Shown here in pieces: positions 1 to 9,010 of a stretch of 64,000 nucleotides of DNA (position 1 is its first letter; every line of letters starts with the position of its first letter). The notes beneath the pieces were generated by a model. It did not search any database and was not told the DNA's origin. It worked only from the letters and a program-made list of their open reading frames with translations. Source of the DNA: Novosphingobium kaempferiae. GTDB taxonomy: Bacteria > Pseudomonadota > Alphaproteobacteria > Sphingomonadales > Sphingomonadaceae. The stretch spans positions 4,650,001 through 4,714,000 of the forward strand of contig NZ_CP089301.1 in assembly GCF_021227995.1 (NCBI RefSeq), written 5' to 3'. Both the position numbers and the translations under genes were made by a program.

Positions 1-1
1 C

Positions 2-1579
2 GTGCGCGGCACCGCGCGCGGCTGGAAGCGGGCGCTGCTCGTCTACGTGGTGATCGTCGGCATCATGAGTGCGCTGTTCATGCGCCTGCCCAGCGGCTTC
101 CTGCCGGACGAGGATCAGGGCTTCATCATCGCCCTCGTCCAGGGCCCGTCGGGCGCGACGATGCCGCGCACGCAGAAGGGCCTCGACGTGGTGCGCAAGC
201 ACTTCCTCGAGGACGAGAAGGCCAACGTCGCCTCGATCTTCACCATCAACGGCTTCTCCTTCTCGGGTCAGGGGCAGAACGCAGGCATCGCCTTCGTGAA
301 GCTCAAGGACTGGGAGGAGCGCAGCGGCGCCGAGAACCGCGCGCCCGCGCTGGTGGGGCGTGCGATGGGGGCGTTCTCCAAGTACCGTGACGCGATGATC
401 TTCGCGGTCATCCCGCCGGCGGTACAGGAACTGGGCAATGCCACCGGCTTCGACATGTGGCTGGTCGATGAGACCAACATGGGTCACGAAAAGCTGATGG
501 CCGCACGCAACCAGCTGCTCGGCATGGCGGCGCAGGACCAGCGCGTGGCGCAGGTCCGTCCGGTCAGCCTCGACGACGCGCCGCAGCTCGACGTCAAGAT
601 CGATCAGGACAAGGCGGGCGCGCTCGGCCTCGACATCAGCGCGATCAACTCGGAGATTTCGACCGCCTGGGGTGGTTCGTACATCAACGACTTCCTCGAT
701 CGCGGCCGTACCAAGCGCGTCTACGTGCAGGCCGACCAGCCCTATCGTTCGTCGCCCGAGGCGATCCAGAACCTCTACGTGCGCGGCACGGGTGGCGAAA
801 TGGCGCCGTTCAGTGCCTTCTCGACGCTCGACTGGAAGCAGGCTCCCGTCATCCTGACCCGCTATAACGGCCGTCCGGCCATGCAGCTTCAGGGTGCGCC
901 GGGTCAGGGCCTGAGCACCGGCGGCGCGATGCAGGCTATCGAGGAGATGCACCAGAAGCTGCCTGCGGGCACGGCCATCGAATGGACCGGCCTGTCTTAC
1001 GAGGAACGTCTCTCTGGCGGTCAGGCGCCCGCGCTCTACGCGCTGTCGCTGGCGATCGTGTTCCTGTGCCTTGCGGCGCTGTACGAGAGCTGGTCGGTGC
1101 CGATCGCGGTCATGCTGGTGGTGCCGCTGGGCGTCGTCGGCGCGCTGTTCGCGGCGTGGCTGACGGGTCTGGGCAACGACATCTACCTGCAGGTGGGCCT
1201 CATCACGACGATCGGCGTCTCGGCCAAGAACGCGATCCTCATCGTCGAGTTCGCAGAGGAGCGCGTGCAGGCGGGCATGAACGCCTTCGACGCGGCGATG
1301 GAAGCGGCAAGGCTTCGCCTTCGCCCGATCCTGATGACCTCGCTCGCCTTCGTCTTCGGCGTGCTGCCGCTGGCGGTGTCGACCGGCGCGGGCGCTGGCG
1401 GCCAGAACGCCATCGGTCGTGCGGTGGTGGGTGGCATGCTCTCCGCCACGATCTTCGCGATCTTCTTCGTGCCGATGTTCTTCGTGGTCGTCGCCCGCCT
1501 GTTCAAGCACGGGCAGACGAAGGGCGAGGAACAGGACGAGCAGCATAATGAAGGCGGCGTACAGCCGCAGGAAAGCTGA
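2..1579 (+). CDS. RND efflux pump inner-membrane transporter, C-terminal half (partial)
   Basis: Proton-driven drug exporter of the RND/HAE-1 family (AcrB/MexB type). The window opens inside the gene, so only the last ~525 of about 1050 residues are present. Visible are one membrane segment near residues 12-30, a large periplasmic porter/docking domain to ~335, then a block of membrane helices from ~343. The conserved helix motif SAKNAILIVEFAEE lies near residue 405 and is followed by the LMTSLAFVFGVLPLA segment typical of HAE-1 pumps. The C-terminal tail is short and charged. The stop is only 2 nt before the outer-membrane factor gene, so the two form one operon; a periplasmic adaptor gene would be expected upstream, outside the window. 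The substrate cannot be told from sequence. Confidence 0.95.
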   Translation: MRGTARGWKRALLVYVVIVGIMSALFMRLPSGFLPDEDQGFIIALVQGPSGATMPRTQKGLDVVRKHFLEDEKANVASIFTINGFSFSGQGQNAGIAFVKLKDWEERSGAENRAPALVGRAMGAFSKYRDAMIFAVIPPAVQELGNATGFDMWLVDETNMGHEKLMAARNQLLGMAAQDQRVAQVRPVSLDDAPQLDVKIDQDKAGALGLDISAINSEISTAWGGSYINDFLDRGRTKRVYVQADQPYRSSPEAIQNLYVRGTGGEMAPFSAFSTLDWKQAPVILTRYNGRPAMQLQGAPGQGLSTGGAMQAIEEMHQKLPAGTAIEWTGLSYEERLSGGQAPALYALSLAIVFLCLAALYESWSVPIAVMLVVPLGVVGALFAAWLTGLGNDIYLQVGLITTIGVSAKNAILIVEFAEERVQAGMNAFDAAMEAARLRLRPILMTSLAFVFGVLPLAVSTGAGAGGQNAIGRAVVGGMLSATIFAIFFVPMFFVVVARLFKHGQTKGEEQDEQHNEGGVQPQES

Positions 1580-1581
1580 AC

Positions 1582-3018
1582 ATGAAAAAGTCGATCCTCA
1601 TCCTGCTCGCCGGAACCACGCTGCTCGCCGGGTGCAACCTTGCCCCCAAGTACGAGCGGCCCGCCGGGGCCGTGCCGGTGACGCTGCCGCAGGGCGGCGT
1701 CTACCCGGCGGCCCCGACCGACGCGGTGGACGTATCGCGCATCGGCTGGCGTGACTTCTTCCTCGACGACCGGCTGCGGCAGGTCATCGAGACCGGTCTC
1801 GCCAACAACCGCGACCTGCGCATCGCGGCTGCCAACGTGCAGCAGGCGCGGGCGCAGTACCGGGTGCAGCGCGCCGACCGCCTGCCGACGGTCAACGCCA
1901 CCGGCACCGGCGTCTACACCAACAACATCTTCGGCGCGGGCGGCGGTGCCGGCGGCGGCTCGCAGGATATCGAGGCCTATCAGGCGACCGTCGGCCTCTC
2001 CGCCTTCGAACTCGACCTGTTCGGCCGCGTGCGCAACCTGTCGCGCGCTGCGCAGGAGCAGTACTTCGCGAGCGAGGAAGCACAGCGTTCCGCGCGCATC
2101 AGCCTGATCGCGGAAATCGCCAACGCCTGGCTGACGATGGCCTCGGACAGCGAGCAGCTGCGCATCTCGCGCGAGACGGCGAAAGCCTTCGAGGAAACGC
2201 TCAAGCTGACGCGCGAGCAGTTCCGCGTCGGCATCGGCTCCGAACTGGAAGTGCGCCAGGCCGAGACGAGCTATCAGGGCGCGGTCAACGATATCGCCAC
2301 GCTGGAAACCAGCGTCGCGCGCGACCAGAACGCTCTCAACCTGCTGGTCGGCACCACCGTTTCGGCAGCACAACTGCCGACCGGCTTCACCGGCGAGCCG
2401 ATGACGCGCGACGCGCTGCCGGGCGACATCGCCTCCGACGTGCTGCTGCGCCGTCCCGACGTGCTGCAAGCCGAGCACCAGCTGATCGCCGAGAACGCCA
2501 ACATCGGCGCCGCCCGTGCGGCGTTCTTCCCGACGATCTCGCTCACCGGCACGCTCGGCACCCTGAGCACGGCGCTGTCGGGGCTCTTCAAGGACGGCAC
2601 CTACACCTACAACGCCCAGCCCAGCGTCTCGCTGCCGCTGTTCGACTTCGGGCGCCGCTCGGGCAATCTGGACTATGCCAAGGCATCGCAGAAGGTGGCC
2701 GTCGCGACTTACGAGAAGGCGGTGCAGACCGCGTTCCGCGAAGTCTCCGACGCGCTGGCCCAGCGTGGCCGGATCGGCGACCAGATCCGTGCCCAGTCCA
2801 CCCGCGCCGAGGCGGCGGGCGTGGCGGCGAAGCTGTCCGACGCACGGTTCCGCGCAGGCGTGGACTCGTTCCTGACCACGCTCGATTCGCAGCGCAACGC
2901 CTATGCGGCGGAGCAGGCGCTGGTGGCGACGCGGCTGGTGCAGGCGAGCAACCTCGTCGAACTCTACCGCTCGCTCGGCGGCGGGCTGGAGGAGACCACG
3001 CCGGTCGGCGCGCAGTAA
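1582..3018 (+). CDS. RND efflux outer-membrane factor lipoprotein (OprM/NodT family)
   Basis: TolC-like outer-membrane channel of an RND tripartite pump, 478 aa, the usual size for the NodT/OprM group. The N-terminus is a lipoprotein signal with lipobox LLAGC (Cys18), so the mature protein should be lipid-anchored. Two repeated OEP domains follow, with family signatures such as FELDLFGRVRNLSRAA in the first half and LRRPDVLQAEHQLIAENANIG followed by ARAAFFPTISLTG in the second. It starts 2 nt after the pump gene and is clearly co-transcribed. It is the last gene of the operon, as a strong hairpin follows at 3108-3155. Confidence 0.95.
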   Translation: MKKSILILLAGTTLLAGCNLAPKYERPAGAVPVTLPQGGVYPAAPTDAVDVSRIGWRDFFLDDRLRQVIETGLANNRDLRIAAANVQQARAQYRVQRADRLPTVNATGTGVYTNNIFGAGGGAGGGSQDIEAYQATVGLSAFELDLFGRVRNLSRAAQEQYFASEEAQRSARISLIAEIANAWLTMASDSEQLRISRETAKAFEETLKLTREQFRVGIGSELEVRQAETSYQGAVNDIATLETSVARDQNALNLLVGTTVSAAQLPTGFTGEPMTRDALPGDIASDVLLRRPDVLQAEHQLIAENANIGAARAAFFPTISLTGTLGTLSTALSGLFKDGTYTYNAQPSVSLPLFDFGRRSGNLDYAKASQKVAVATYEKAVQTAFREVSDALAQRGRIGDQIRAQSTRAEAAGVAAKLSDARFRAGVDSFLTTLDSQRNAYAAEQALVATRLVQASNLVELYRSLGGGLEETTPVGAQ

Positions 3019-3107
3019 CAAGCCTCAGACAAATCCGTAATCGCGCCGCAATCTTCCGCGGCCAATCCCGCACGCGATCTTGCCGTTCCGGCCTCGCCGG
3101 AAGCGCA

Positions 3108-3155
3108 GGCGGTCTTCGGACATCACCCCACCGAGCCCGGTGTCCGGAGGCCGCC
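3108..3155 (+). terminator. GC-rich hairpin after the RND operon
   Basis: A 17-bp stem with three G-T wobbles pairs 3108-3124 with 3139-3155. There is no T-run behind it, so it is a terminator-like or mRNA-protecting hairpin rather than a textbook intrinsic terminator. The rest of the 3019-3337 gap contains no gene I can recognise; the next start has a weak GGGAC ribosome site at about 3326. Confidence 0.45.
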
Positions 3156-3337
3156 TTCGCCGTGCGCAGATGCGGTCAGGCGCATGTGCAGCGCCCTTTG
3201 CCATGACGAAGTGTGTCGTTAGCGCCGAAATCGCCCTCTAGGCACTCGACAGCGGCGCTCTAACCGTGTTGGGGGAACAGCGCATCGGCGGATCGCCCTG
3301 ACGATGCGCCCCAACTGATCACGCACGGGACGAACAC

Positions 3338-5602
3338 ATGGACGAGACGCTGCGCCGCGCCGCACTTGATTACCACCGCCTGCCCCGGCCCGGCAAGCTG
3401 ACCGTCGAGCCCACCAAGCGCATGGTGAACCAGCGCGACCTCGCGCTCGCCTATTCGCCCGGCGTCGCCGTGCCCTGCACCGAGATCGCCGCCGACCCGT
3501 CGAAGGCGCTGGACTACACCGCGCGCGGCAACCTCGTCGCCGTCATCTCGAACGGCACCGCCGTGCTCGGCCTCGGCGCGATCGGCGCGCTGGCCTCGAA
3601 GCCGGTGATGGAAGGCAAGGCCGTCCTGTTCAAGAAGTTTGCCGACATCGACGTCTTCGACATCGAGGTCGACACCACCGATCCCGAGAAGTTCATCGAG
3701 GCGGTCGCCCTGCTGGAGCCGACCTTCGGCGGCATCAACCTCGAAGATATCAAGGCGCCCGAGTGCTTCCACATCGAGGCCGAGCTGAAGAAGCGCATGA
3801 ACATCCCGGTGTTCCATGACGACCAGCACGGCACCGCGATCGTCGTCGCCGCCGCCGTGCGCAATGCGCTCGTGCTGCAGGGGCGCACGCTGGCCGATGC
3901 CAAGCTCGTCACGTCGGGCGCGGGCGCGGCGGCGCTGGCCTGCGTCGACTTGCTCGTCTCCATGGGCCTGCCGGTCGACAACGTCACGCTGACCGACAAG
4001 GACGGCGTGATCCATTCGGGCCGCGAGGGCATGCTGCCCAACATGGCGCGCTATGCCCGCGACACCAACGCGCGTTCGCTGCCCGACGTGCTGCCGGGTG
4101 CGACCGTGTTCCTCGGCCTGTCGGCGCCGGGCGTGCTCAAGCCGGAATGGCTGCCGCTGATGGGCGACAAGCCGCTGATCTTCGCGCTCGCCAACCCCGA
4201 GCCGGAAATCCGCCCCGAGGCCGCGCGCGAGGTTCGCCCGGACGCGATCATCGCTACGGGCCGTTCGGACTACCCGAACCAGGTCAACAACGTCCTGTGC
4301 TTCCCCTACATCTTCCGCGGCGCGCTTGATGCGGGCGCGACGCAGATCAACGAGGCGATGAAGGCCGCCGCCGCCGAAGCCATCGCCGGTCTGGCACGCA
4401 TGCCCGCCCACGACAGCGTCGCGCAGGCCTACGGCGGCCGCAAGCTGGTGTTCGGCCCGGAATACATCATCCCGACCCCGTTCGACCCGCGCCTGATCGT
4501 CGAGATCGCCGGGGCCGTCGCCAAGGCGGCGATGGATTCGGGCGTCGCGACCAAGACGCTCGACATCGCCGAGTACAAGCGCTCGCTCGGCAACATGAAC
4601 ACCCGCTCGGGCCAGCTCATGCTGCCCGTCTACCAGGCCGCGCGCGGGGCGATGAAGCGCGTTGCTTACGGTGAAGGCGAGGACGAGCGCGTGCTGCGCG
4701 CGGTACAGGATGCGCTCGACGAAGGCATGGTCCGCCCGACGCTGGTCGGTCGCCGCCGCATCCTTGAGCAGAAGCTGCCCGAACTGGGCCTCTCGTTCCG
4801 CCTCGACGAGCATGTCGATCTGGTCGATCCCGAGTCCGATCACGAGATCATGAACGAGCTGGTCGCGGCCTACGGCGCCATCGCCGGGCGCAAGGGCGTG
4901 CCGACCGCCGAAGTCATCCGCCACACCTACCGTCGCCCGACCGTCACCGCCGCGATGCTGCTGCGCACCGGCAAGGTCGATGCGGCGCTGGTCGGCGGCA
5001 ATTCGGAGTACTGGGGCCAGATCGAGCACGTCCTGCGCATCATCGAGCGCGCGCCCGACGTGAAGCGCGTCTATGCGCTGTCCGGCCTGATCCTCGACGC
5101 GGGCGTGCTGTTCCTCACCGACACGCACATGGTTCCGGACCCGACGCCGGAGCAGATCGCCGAGATGACCGTGCTGGCGGCGGACGCGGTGCGTCGCTTC
5201 GGTCTCGACCCCAAGGTGGCGCTGCTGTCGCACTCCAACTTCGGCTCGTCCAACAGCCCGAGCGCCCGCAAGATGCGGGCGGCGACCAAGCTGGTCCGCG
5301 CCGTCGCGCCCGAACTGAAGGTGGACGGCGAGATGCACGCCGACGCCGCGCTCAGCCAGGCCCTGCGTGAGAAGCTGGTGCCGGATTCGGCCTTCGAGGG
5401 CGCGGCGAACCTGCTGGTGATGCCGAACCTCGATGCGGCGAACATCACGCTGACGGCGCTCTCGGCCTCGTCCAGCTCGCCCACGGTCGGCCCGATGCTG
5501 CTGGGCCTGTCGCAGCCGATCCACGTCCTGACCCCGGGCGTGACCGCGCGCGGCATCCTGAACCTGACCAGCATCGCGGTCTGCGCCGCCGACGGGCATT
5601 GA
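3338..5602 (+). CDS. maeB: NADP-dependent malic enzyme with C-terminal phosphotransacetylase-like domain
   Basis: Oxidative decarboxylation of malate to pyruvate with NADPH formation, in the cytoplasm. 754 aa, the length of the large MaeB type. The N-terminal malic domain (~1-160) contains the metal-site motif [11 protein letters not shown] near residue 165; an NAD(P)-binding Rossmann domain with [10 protein letters not shown] follows at ~190-420. From ~430 the protein is a PTA/PTB-like domain, which in this family regulates (acetyl-CoA sensing) rather than catalyses acetyl transfer. It stands alone, flanked by a hairpin upstream and repeats downstream. The start ATG has only a weak Shine-Dalgarno sequence (GGGAC). 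Confidence 0.95.
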   Translation: MDETLRRAALDYHRLPRPGKLTVEPTKRMVNQRDLALAYSPGVAVPCTEIAADPSKALDYTARGNLVAVISNGTAVLGLGAIGALASKPVMEGKAVLFKKFADIDVFDIEVDTTDPEKFIEAVALLEPTFGGINLEDIKAPECFHIEAELKKRMNIPVFHDDQHGTAIVVAAAVRNALVLQGRTLADAKLVTSGAGAAALACVDLLVSMGLPVDNVTLTDKDGVIHSGREGMLPNMARYARDTNARSLPDVLPGATVFLGLSAPGVLKPEWLPLMGDKPLIFALANPEPEIRPEAAREVRPDAIIATGRSDYPNQVNNVLCFPYIFRGALDAGATQINEAMKAAAAEAIAGLARMPAHDSVAQAYGGRKLVFGPEYIIPTPFDPRLIVEIAGAVAKAAMDSGVATKTLDIAEYKRSLGNMNTRSGQLMLPVYQAARGAMKRVAYGEGEDERVLRAVQDALDEGMVRPTLVGRRRILEQKLPELGLSFRLDEHVDLVDPESDHEIMNELVAAYGAIAGRKGVPTAEVIRHTYRRPTVTAAMLLRTGKVDAALVGGNSEYWGQIEHVLRIIERAPDVKRVYALSGLILDAGVLFLTDTHMVPDPTPEQIAEMTVLAADAVRRFGLDPKVALLSHSNFGSSNSPSARKMRAATKLVRAVAPELKVDGEMHADAALSQALREKLVPDSAFEGAANLLVMPNLDAANITLTALSASSSSPTVGPMLLGLSQPIHVLTPGVTARGILNLTSIAVCAADGH

Positions 5603-5647
5603 TTTGAGGGGGAGGGGGCTTCGGTTCTCTCCCCTTTCCCCTTCTTT

Positions 5648-5734
5648 CGTCATTGCGAGCGCAGCGAAGCAATCCACGGTCGGCCCCAATGCTGGATTGG
5701 GCCGCTGGATTGCTTCGCTGCGCTCGCAATGACG
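5648..5734. repeat. Palindromic repeat, family A (GTCATTGCGAGCG type)
   Basis: Two inverted copies of a ~29-bp unit beginning CGTCATTGCGAGCGCAGCGA, separated by ~30 bp of unrelated sequence, able to fold as one long hairpin. Close copies lie at 8909-8991, 37302-37377, 40392-40475 and 43555-43629. All copies are intergenic. Confidence 0.85.
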
Positions 5735-5745
5735 AGGGAGAGTAT

Positions 5746-5866
5746 CGTCGTCCCGGACTTGATCCGGGACCGCTGGCCGTGAACGGCCTCGCTATCGTCG
5801 ATGCGTCCAGCGGCCAGCAATCGCCTAAAGACAGCCACCGGTCCCGGGTCGAGCCCGGGACGACGA
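5746..5866. repeat. Palindromic repeat, family B (CGTCGTCCCGGA type)
   Basis: Inverted pair of a unit containing GTCCCGGACTTGATCCGGGA, itself a small hairpin, with ~55 bp between the arms. Related copies occur at 22842-22973, 35736-35770, 60548-60578 and 61469-61604. The right arm stops 5 bp before the stop codon of the leftward monooxygenase gene, so it probably forms that operon's 3' end structure. Confidence 0.85.
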
Positions 5867-5870
5867 TGGT

Positions 5871-6944
5871 TCAGAGCACCAGCGGCGCGTGGTTGATCTG
5901 CGGCAGAACATGCCGCGAGAACAGGTCCGCTTCCGCCGCATGCGGATAGCCAGACAGGATGAAGGCATCGATGCCCTCGGCCTGATAGGCTTTCAGCTTC
6001 GCCAGCACCTGATCCGGATTGCCGACGATCGCGGCACCGCAACCCGAACGGGCGCGCCCGATGCCGGTCCACAGGTTCTCTTCCACGAAGCCGTCGCCGC
6101 CGGCAGCCGAGCGCAGCTCCGCCTGACGGGTCACGCCGACGCTGGCGGTGTCGAGCGACTTCTGGCGGATCGCCTCACCCGCCGCATCGTCCAGCTTGGA
6201 CAGCAGGCGGTCGGCATAGACCCTCGCCTCGTCCTCGGTTTCGCGCACGATGACGTGGGCGCGATAGCCGAACTTGAGCGTGCGGCCGTACTTGGCGGCG
6301 CGCGCGGTCATGTCCGCGATCGTCTCGCGCACCTTGTCCATCGTGTCGGGCCACATCAGGTAGACGTCGCAGCCCTGCGCCGCCGCCTCGCGCGCGTCTT
6401 CGGACAGGCCGCCGAAGTAGAGCGGCGGGCACTTGCCGGACACCGTGCTGATCCGCGCCGGGGCGAGGTCGAGGTTGTAGAACTCGCCCTCGTACTTCAG
6501 GTGCTCGCCCGAGAGCATGATCTTGAGGATCTGCATCACCTCCAGCGTGCGCTGGTAGCGGGCGCGGCTGTCCAGCTTTTCGCCGGGCAGGTCGGACGAG
6601 ATGATGTTCACCGTCAGCCGCCCGCCGAGGATACGGTCGAGCGTGGCGATGCGGCGCGCCAGCTGCGGCGGCCAGTCCTCGCCCATGCGCACGGCCCAGA
6701 GCAGGCGGATCTTCTCCACCAGCGGGGCGATGGCGCCCGCGAACATGGTGGTGTCGATGCCGAGGCTGTAGCCCGACGGGAGCAGGATGTTGTCGAACCC
6801 GCCCTTTTCCGCCTGCAGCACGATGTTGCGGCAATGCTCCCAGCTCGACGCCAGCGCCGGGTCGGGCTGGCCGAGGAACTCGTAGTCATCGTCGCACAGC
6901 GCCGAAAACCAGCTTACCTCACAGGTCTTGTCAGTTGCACTCAT
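5871..6944 (-). CDS. smoA: FMNH2-dependent SsuD-like monooxygenase, probable sulfoquinovose monooxygenase
   Basis: Class C flavin-dependent (bacterial luciferase-like, LLM) monooxygenase of the alkanesulfonate monooxygenase group, 357 aa. Compared with E. coli SsuD from memory, the FGYRAHVIVRETEDEA segment keeps the active-site Arg and His (here R228 and H230) and SGYPH keeps the Tyr (Y333); R299 matches the phosphate/sulfonate Arg. The position of SsuD Cys54 is Leu61, and the long SsuD C-terminal tail is absent. Its start overlaps the reductase stop by 4 nt (ATGA), so they are translationally coupled. Because a sulfoquinovosidase lies in the same operon, I infer it desulfonates sulfoquinovose to 6-oxo-glucose plus sulfite. 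A general alkanesulfonatase is the alternative. The needed flavin reductase is not nearby. Confidence 0.88.
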   Translation of the reverse strand: MSATDKTCEVSWFSALCDDDYEFLGQPDPALASSWEHCRNIVLQAEKGGFDNILLPSGYSLGIDTTMFAGAIAPLVEKIRLLWAVRMGEDWPPQLARRIATLDRILGGRLTVNIISSDLPGEKLDSRARYQRTLEVMQILKIMLSGEHLKYEGEFYNLDLAPARISTVSGKCPPLYFGGLSEDAREAAAQGCDVYLMWPDTMDKVRETIADMTARAAKYGRTLKFGYRAHVIVRETEDEARVYADRLLSKLDDAAGEAIRQKSLDTASVGVTRQAELRSAAGGDGFVEENLWTGIGRARSGCGAAIVGNPDQVLAKLKAYQAEGIDAFILSGYPHAAEADLFSRHVLPQINHAPLVL

Positions 6945-7846
6945 GGCAGGGGCTCTCCTTTCGATGCGACCAGTACCGCGTACCAGCTGGCGCGGGTCCA
7001 GCGGACCTTCAGTGCGTCTGCTGCTTCGGCGATCCGGTCGGCCTTTTGTGATCCGACGATGGGGATGACGCGCGCGGGGTGCGCCATGATCCAGCTGTAG
7101 GCGGCCGCCGTGCGCGACACGCCGAACTCTTCCGCCGTCTGGTCGAGCAGCGCGGCGACTTCCTTGGTGCGCGCGTCCTCGGGATTGGCGATGCGCCCGC
7201 CGCCGAGCGGCGACCAGGCCAGCACCGCCATGTCCATGGCGATGGCCTGATCCAGTTCGCCGTTCTCGATCGTGTCGAGGCGTAGGGCCGAGATTTCCGG
7301 CTGGGTCGAGACGATCGGCAGGTCCACGAACTGCTGCAGGGTGGCGATCTGGCTCACGGTGAAGTTCGACACGCCGAAGCTGCGGATCTTGCCCGCCTTA
7401 TGTGCCGCTTCGACGGCCTTTGCGATTTCCGAAGGGTGCGTGAGGATGTCGGGACGGTGGATCTGCCACAGTTCGACGCTGTCGGTGCCGAGGCGGGTGA
7501 GCGATGCGTCGATGGCGCTGGTGAGGTACTCGGCGCTGGAATCGTAGGGCAGCGGGGGCATGATGCCACCCTTGGTGGCGATCACCAGCTTGTCGCGCAG
7601 ACCCGGCTCGCTGGCCAGCGCCTTGCCCAGCAGCACTTCCGCGTCGCCGAAGCCGCCCTTGCCGTCGAAGCCGTAGATGTCGGCGGTGTCGACGAAGTCG
7701 ATCCCGGCATCCAGCGCGGCATGGAGCAGGTGCACGGCGTCGGCTGCCTCGCCTTCCATGCGCCAGTTGCCCCAGGCGAGGGCGGAGACTTCGATGCCGC
7801 TCTTGCCGAGCTGGCGGCGGGGTGCCGGGGAGGGGAGGTAGGTCAT
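6941..7846 (-). CDS. smoB: Aldo/keto reductase, probable 6-oxo-glucose reductase (SmoB-like)
   Basis: NADPH-dependent reductase of the AKR superfamily, 301 aa. The catalytic tetrad is visible as D53 and Y58 (VDTADIYGF), K92 (IATKGG) and H130 (LWQIHRPD). A C-terminal cofactor-phosphate region includes PIVGSQKADRI near 258. It lies 12 nt after the LacI gene and overlaps the monooxygenase by 4 nt. In the sulfoquinovose monooxygenase pathway an AKR (SmoB) reduces the 6-aldehyde sugar left after desulfonation to glucose. The gene pair here matches that role. The substrate is inferred from context, since AKR sequence alone does not define it. Confidence 0.85.
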   Translation of the reverse strand: MTYLPSPAPRRQLGKSGIEVSALAWGNWRMEGEAADAVHLLHAALDAGIDFVDTADIYGFDGKGGFGDAEVLLGKALASEPGLRDKLVIATKGGIMPPLPYDSSAEYLTSAIDASLTRLGTDSVELWQIHRPDILTHPSEIAKAVEAAHKAGKIRSFGVSNFTVSQIATLQQFVDLPIVSTQPEISALRLDTIENGELDQAIAMDMAVLAWSPLGGGRIANPEDARTKEVAALLDQTAEEFGVSRTAAAYSWIMAHPARVIPIVGSQKADRIAEAADALKVRWTRASWYAVLVASKGEPLP

Positions 7847-7857
7847 GGGTTATCCTG

Positions 7858-8874
7858 TCAGGGGAGAAGGTCGGGATTTATGCGGGCGACGGATGCCCGC
7901 TCGATGAGGTCGTGCGGCAGGCGGCGATGTGTCGCCTGCGCGCCTTCGAGAAGAAGCTGGGTGGCCGCCAGCGCCAGTTCGCGCGTCGGCTGGCGGATGG
8001 TGGTGAGCTGCGGCCAGACCATGCGCGCGACCATGGTGTCGTCGAAGCCGACCACCGAAAGCTGCTCGGGCACCGAAAGCCCCATGTCGTGCGCGACGGA
8101 GAGGATGCCCGCCGCCATGTCGTCGTTGCTGGCGAAGATCGCGGTCGGGCGGCGCTTGCCGGTCAGGAAGGTGCGCGCGGCGGCGACGCCGCTGTCGAAG
8201 TCGAACTCGCCCAGCGCGACGAGCGCGGGCTCGAACGGCAGCCCGGCGCGGTCGAGCGCGCGGCGGTAGCCGAACAGGCGCTCCTCCGAGGCCATGTGGT
8301 TGGAGTGCCCCTTCACGAAGCCGATCTGGCGATGGCCCTTGGCGATGAGGTAGCTCGTCATGTCGTCCGCCGCCTGCGCATCGTCCATGAAGACCGAGGA
8401 GGTCATCGCATGGTTGGTGCCCGGCGATATGCGCACGAAGGGAATGTCCATGCCCTCCAGCGCCTTCAGCACCGGCACGCAGTCGGTGACGGGGGAGGAG
8501 AGGATGATGCCGTCGACGTGCGTCTCGGTGACGAGGCCGCGCACCTGTTCGCCCACCAGCGGGTCGGTCACGTCCACCGGCTGCGCCAGCAGGCGCGATC
8601 CGGCTTCGTGGCACGCTTCCCAGCAGCCCATCTGCACCTGGTTCATGTAGTAGGGGCTGTGGTTGTCGTAGATCAGCGCGATCTGGCCGGACTTGGTGCC
8701 CGCCAGGATGCGCGCGGCGACGCTCGGCCGGAAGCCGAGTTCCTGCATCGCCTTCTCGACGCGCTCCTTGGTGTCGGCGCTGACGTAGCGGTGCCCGTTC
8801 AGCACGCGGCTGACCGTTTTGATCGACACGCCCGCGAGTGCGGAGACGTCCTTGATGTTGGATCGTTCGCTCAT
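7858..8874 (-). CDS. LacI-family transcriptional regulator of the sulfoquinovose locus
   Basis: DNA-binding sugar-responsive repressor, 338 aa from the chosen start. The N-terminal helix-turn-helix (NIKDVSALAGVSIKTVSRVL, ~5-24) is followed by the hinge helix (FRPSVAARIL) and a periplasmic-binding-protein-like effector domain. I chose the ATG at 8874, preceded by GGGGAG at 7-nt spacing; an upstream in-frame start at 8901 lacks a ribosome site and would put extra residues before the HTH. It lies inside the operon between the glycosidase and the reductase. It probably senses sulfoquinovose, its glycoside or a catabolite; candidate operators are noted at 11065-11139 and 15043-15052. Confidence 0.93.
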   Translation of the reverse strand: MSERSNIKDVSALAGVSIKTVSRVLNGHRYVSADTKERVEKAMQELGFRPSVAARILAGTKSGQIALIYDNHSPYYMNQVQMGCWEACHEAGSRLLAQPVDVTDPLVGEQVRGLVTETHVDGIILSSPVTDCVPVLKALEGMDIPFVRISPGTNHAMTSSVFMDDAQAADDMTSYLIAKGHRQIGFVKGHSNHMASEERLFGYRRALDRAGLPFEPALVALGEFDFDSGVAAARTFLTGKRRPTAIFASNDDMAAGILSVAHDMGLSVPEQLSVVGFDDTMVARMVWPQLTTIRQPTRELALAATQLLLEGAQATHRRLPHDLIERASVARINPDLLP

Positions 8875-8908
8875 GTGCTCTCCCCCGAACATGACGCACA
8901 CCCCCGTT

Positions 8909-8991
8909 CGTCATTGCGAGCGGAGCGAAGCAATCCCCGGCGGCTTGCACGCGCGCCGGATTGCCGCACCCCTGCGGGGCTCGCAATGACG
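8909..8991. repeat. Palindromic repeat, family A
   Basis: Inverted copy pair of the family A unit between the sulfoquinovosidase stop and the LacI start. The left arm is canonical, the right arm has diverged. Being inside the operon, it could attenuate or stabilise the downstream mRNA and set different levels of glycosidase and regulator. Confidence 0.75.
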
Positions 8992-9010
8992 AGGATGGGG
9001 GGCAGTGTCG

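Noticed and set aside
1183..3021. Very long leftward open frame opposite the RND pump and outer-membrane factor genes
   Set aside because: It is antisense to two clear genes, is Arg/His/Gly-rich and lacks any domain; such frames are common by-products of GC-rich codon use.
3260..5689. 809-codon leftward open frame opposite maeB
   Set aside because: Antisense shadow of the malic enzyme gene, with low-complexity Arg/Ala/Gly composition and no domain.
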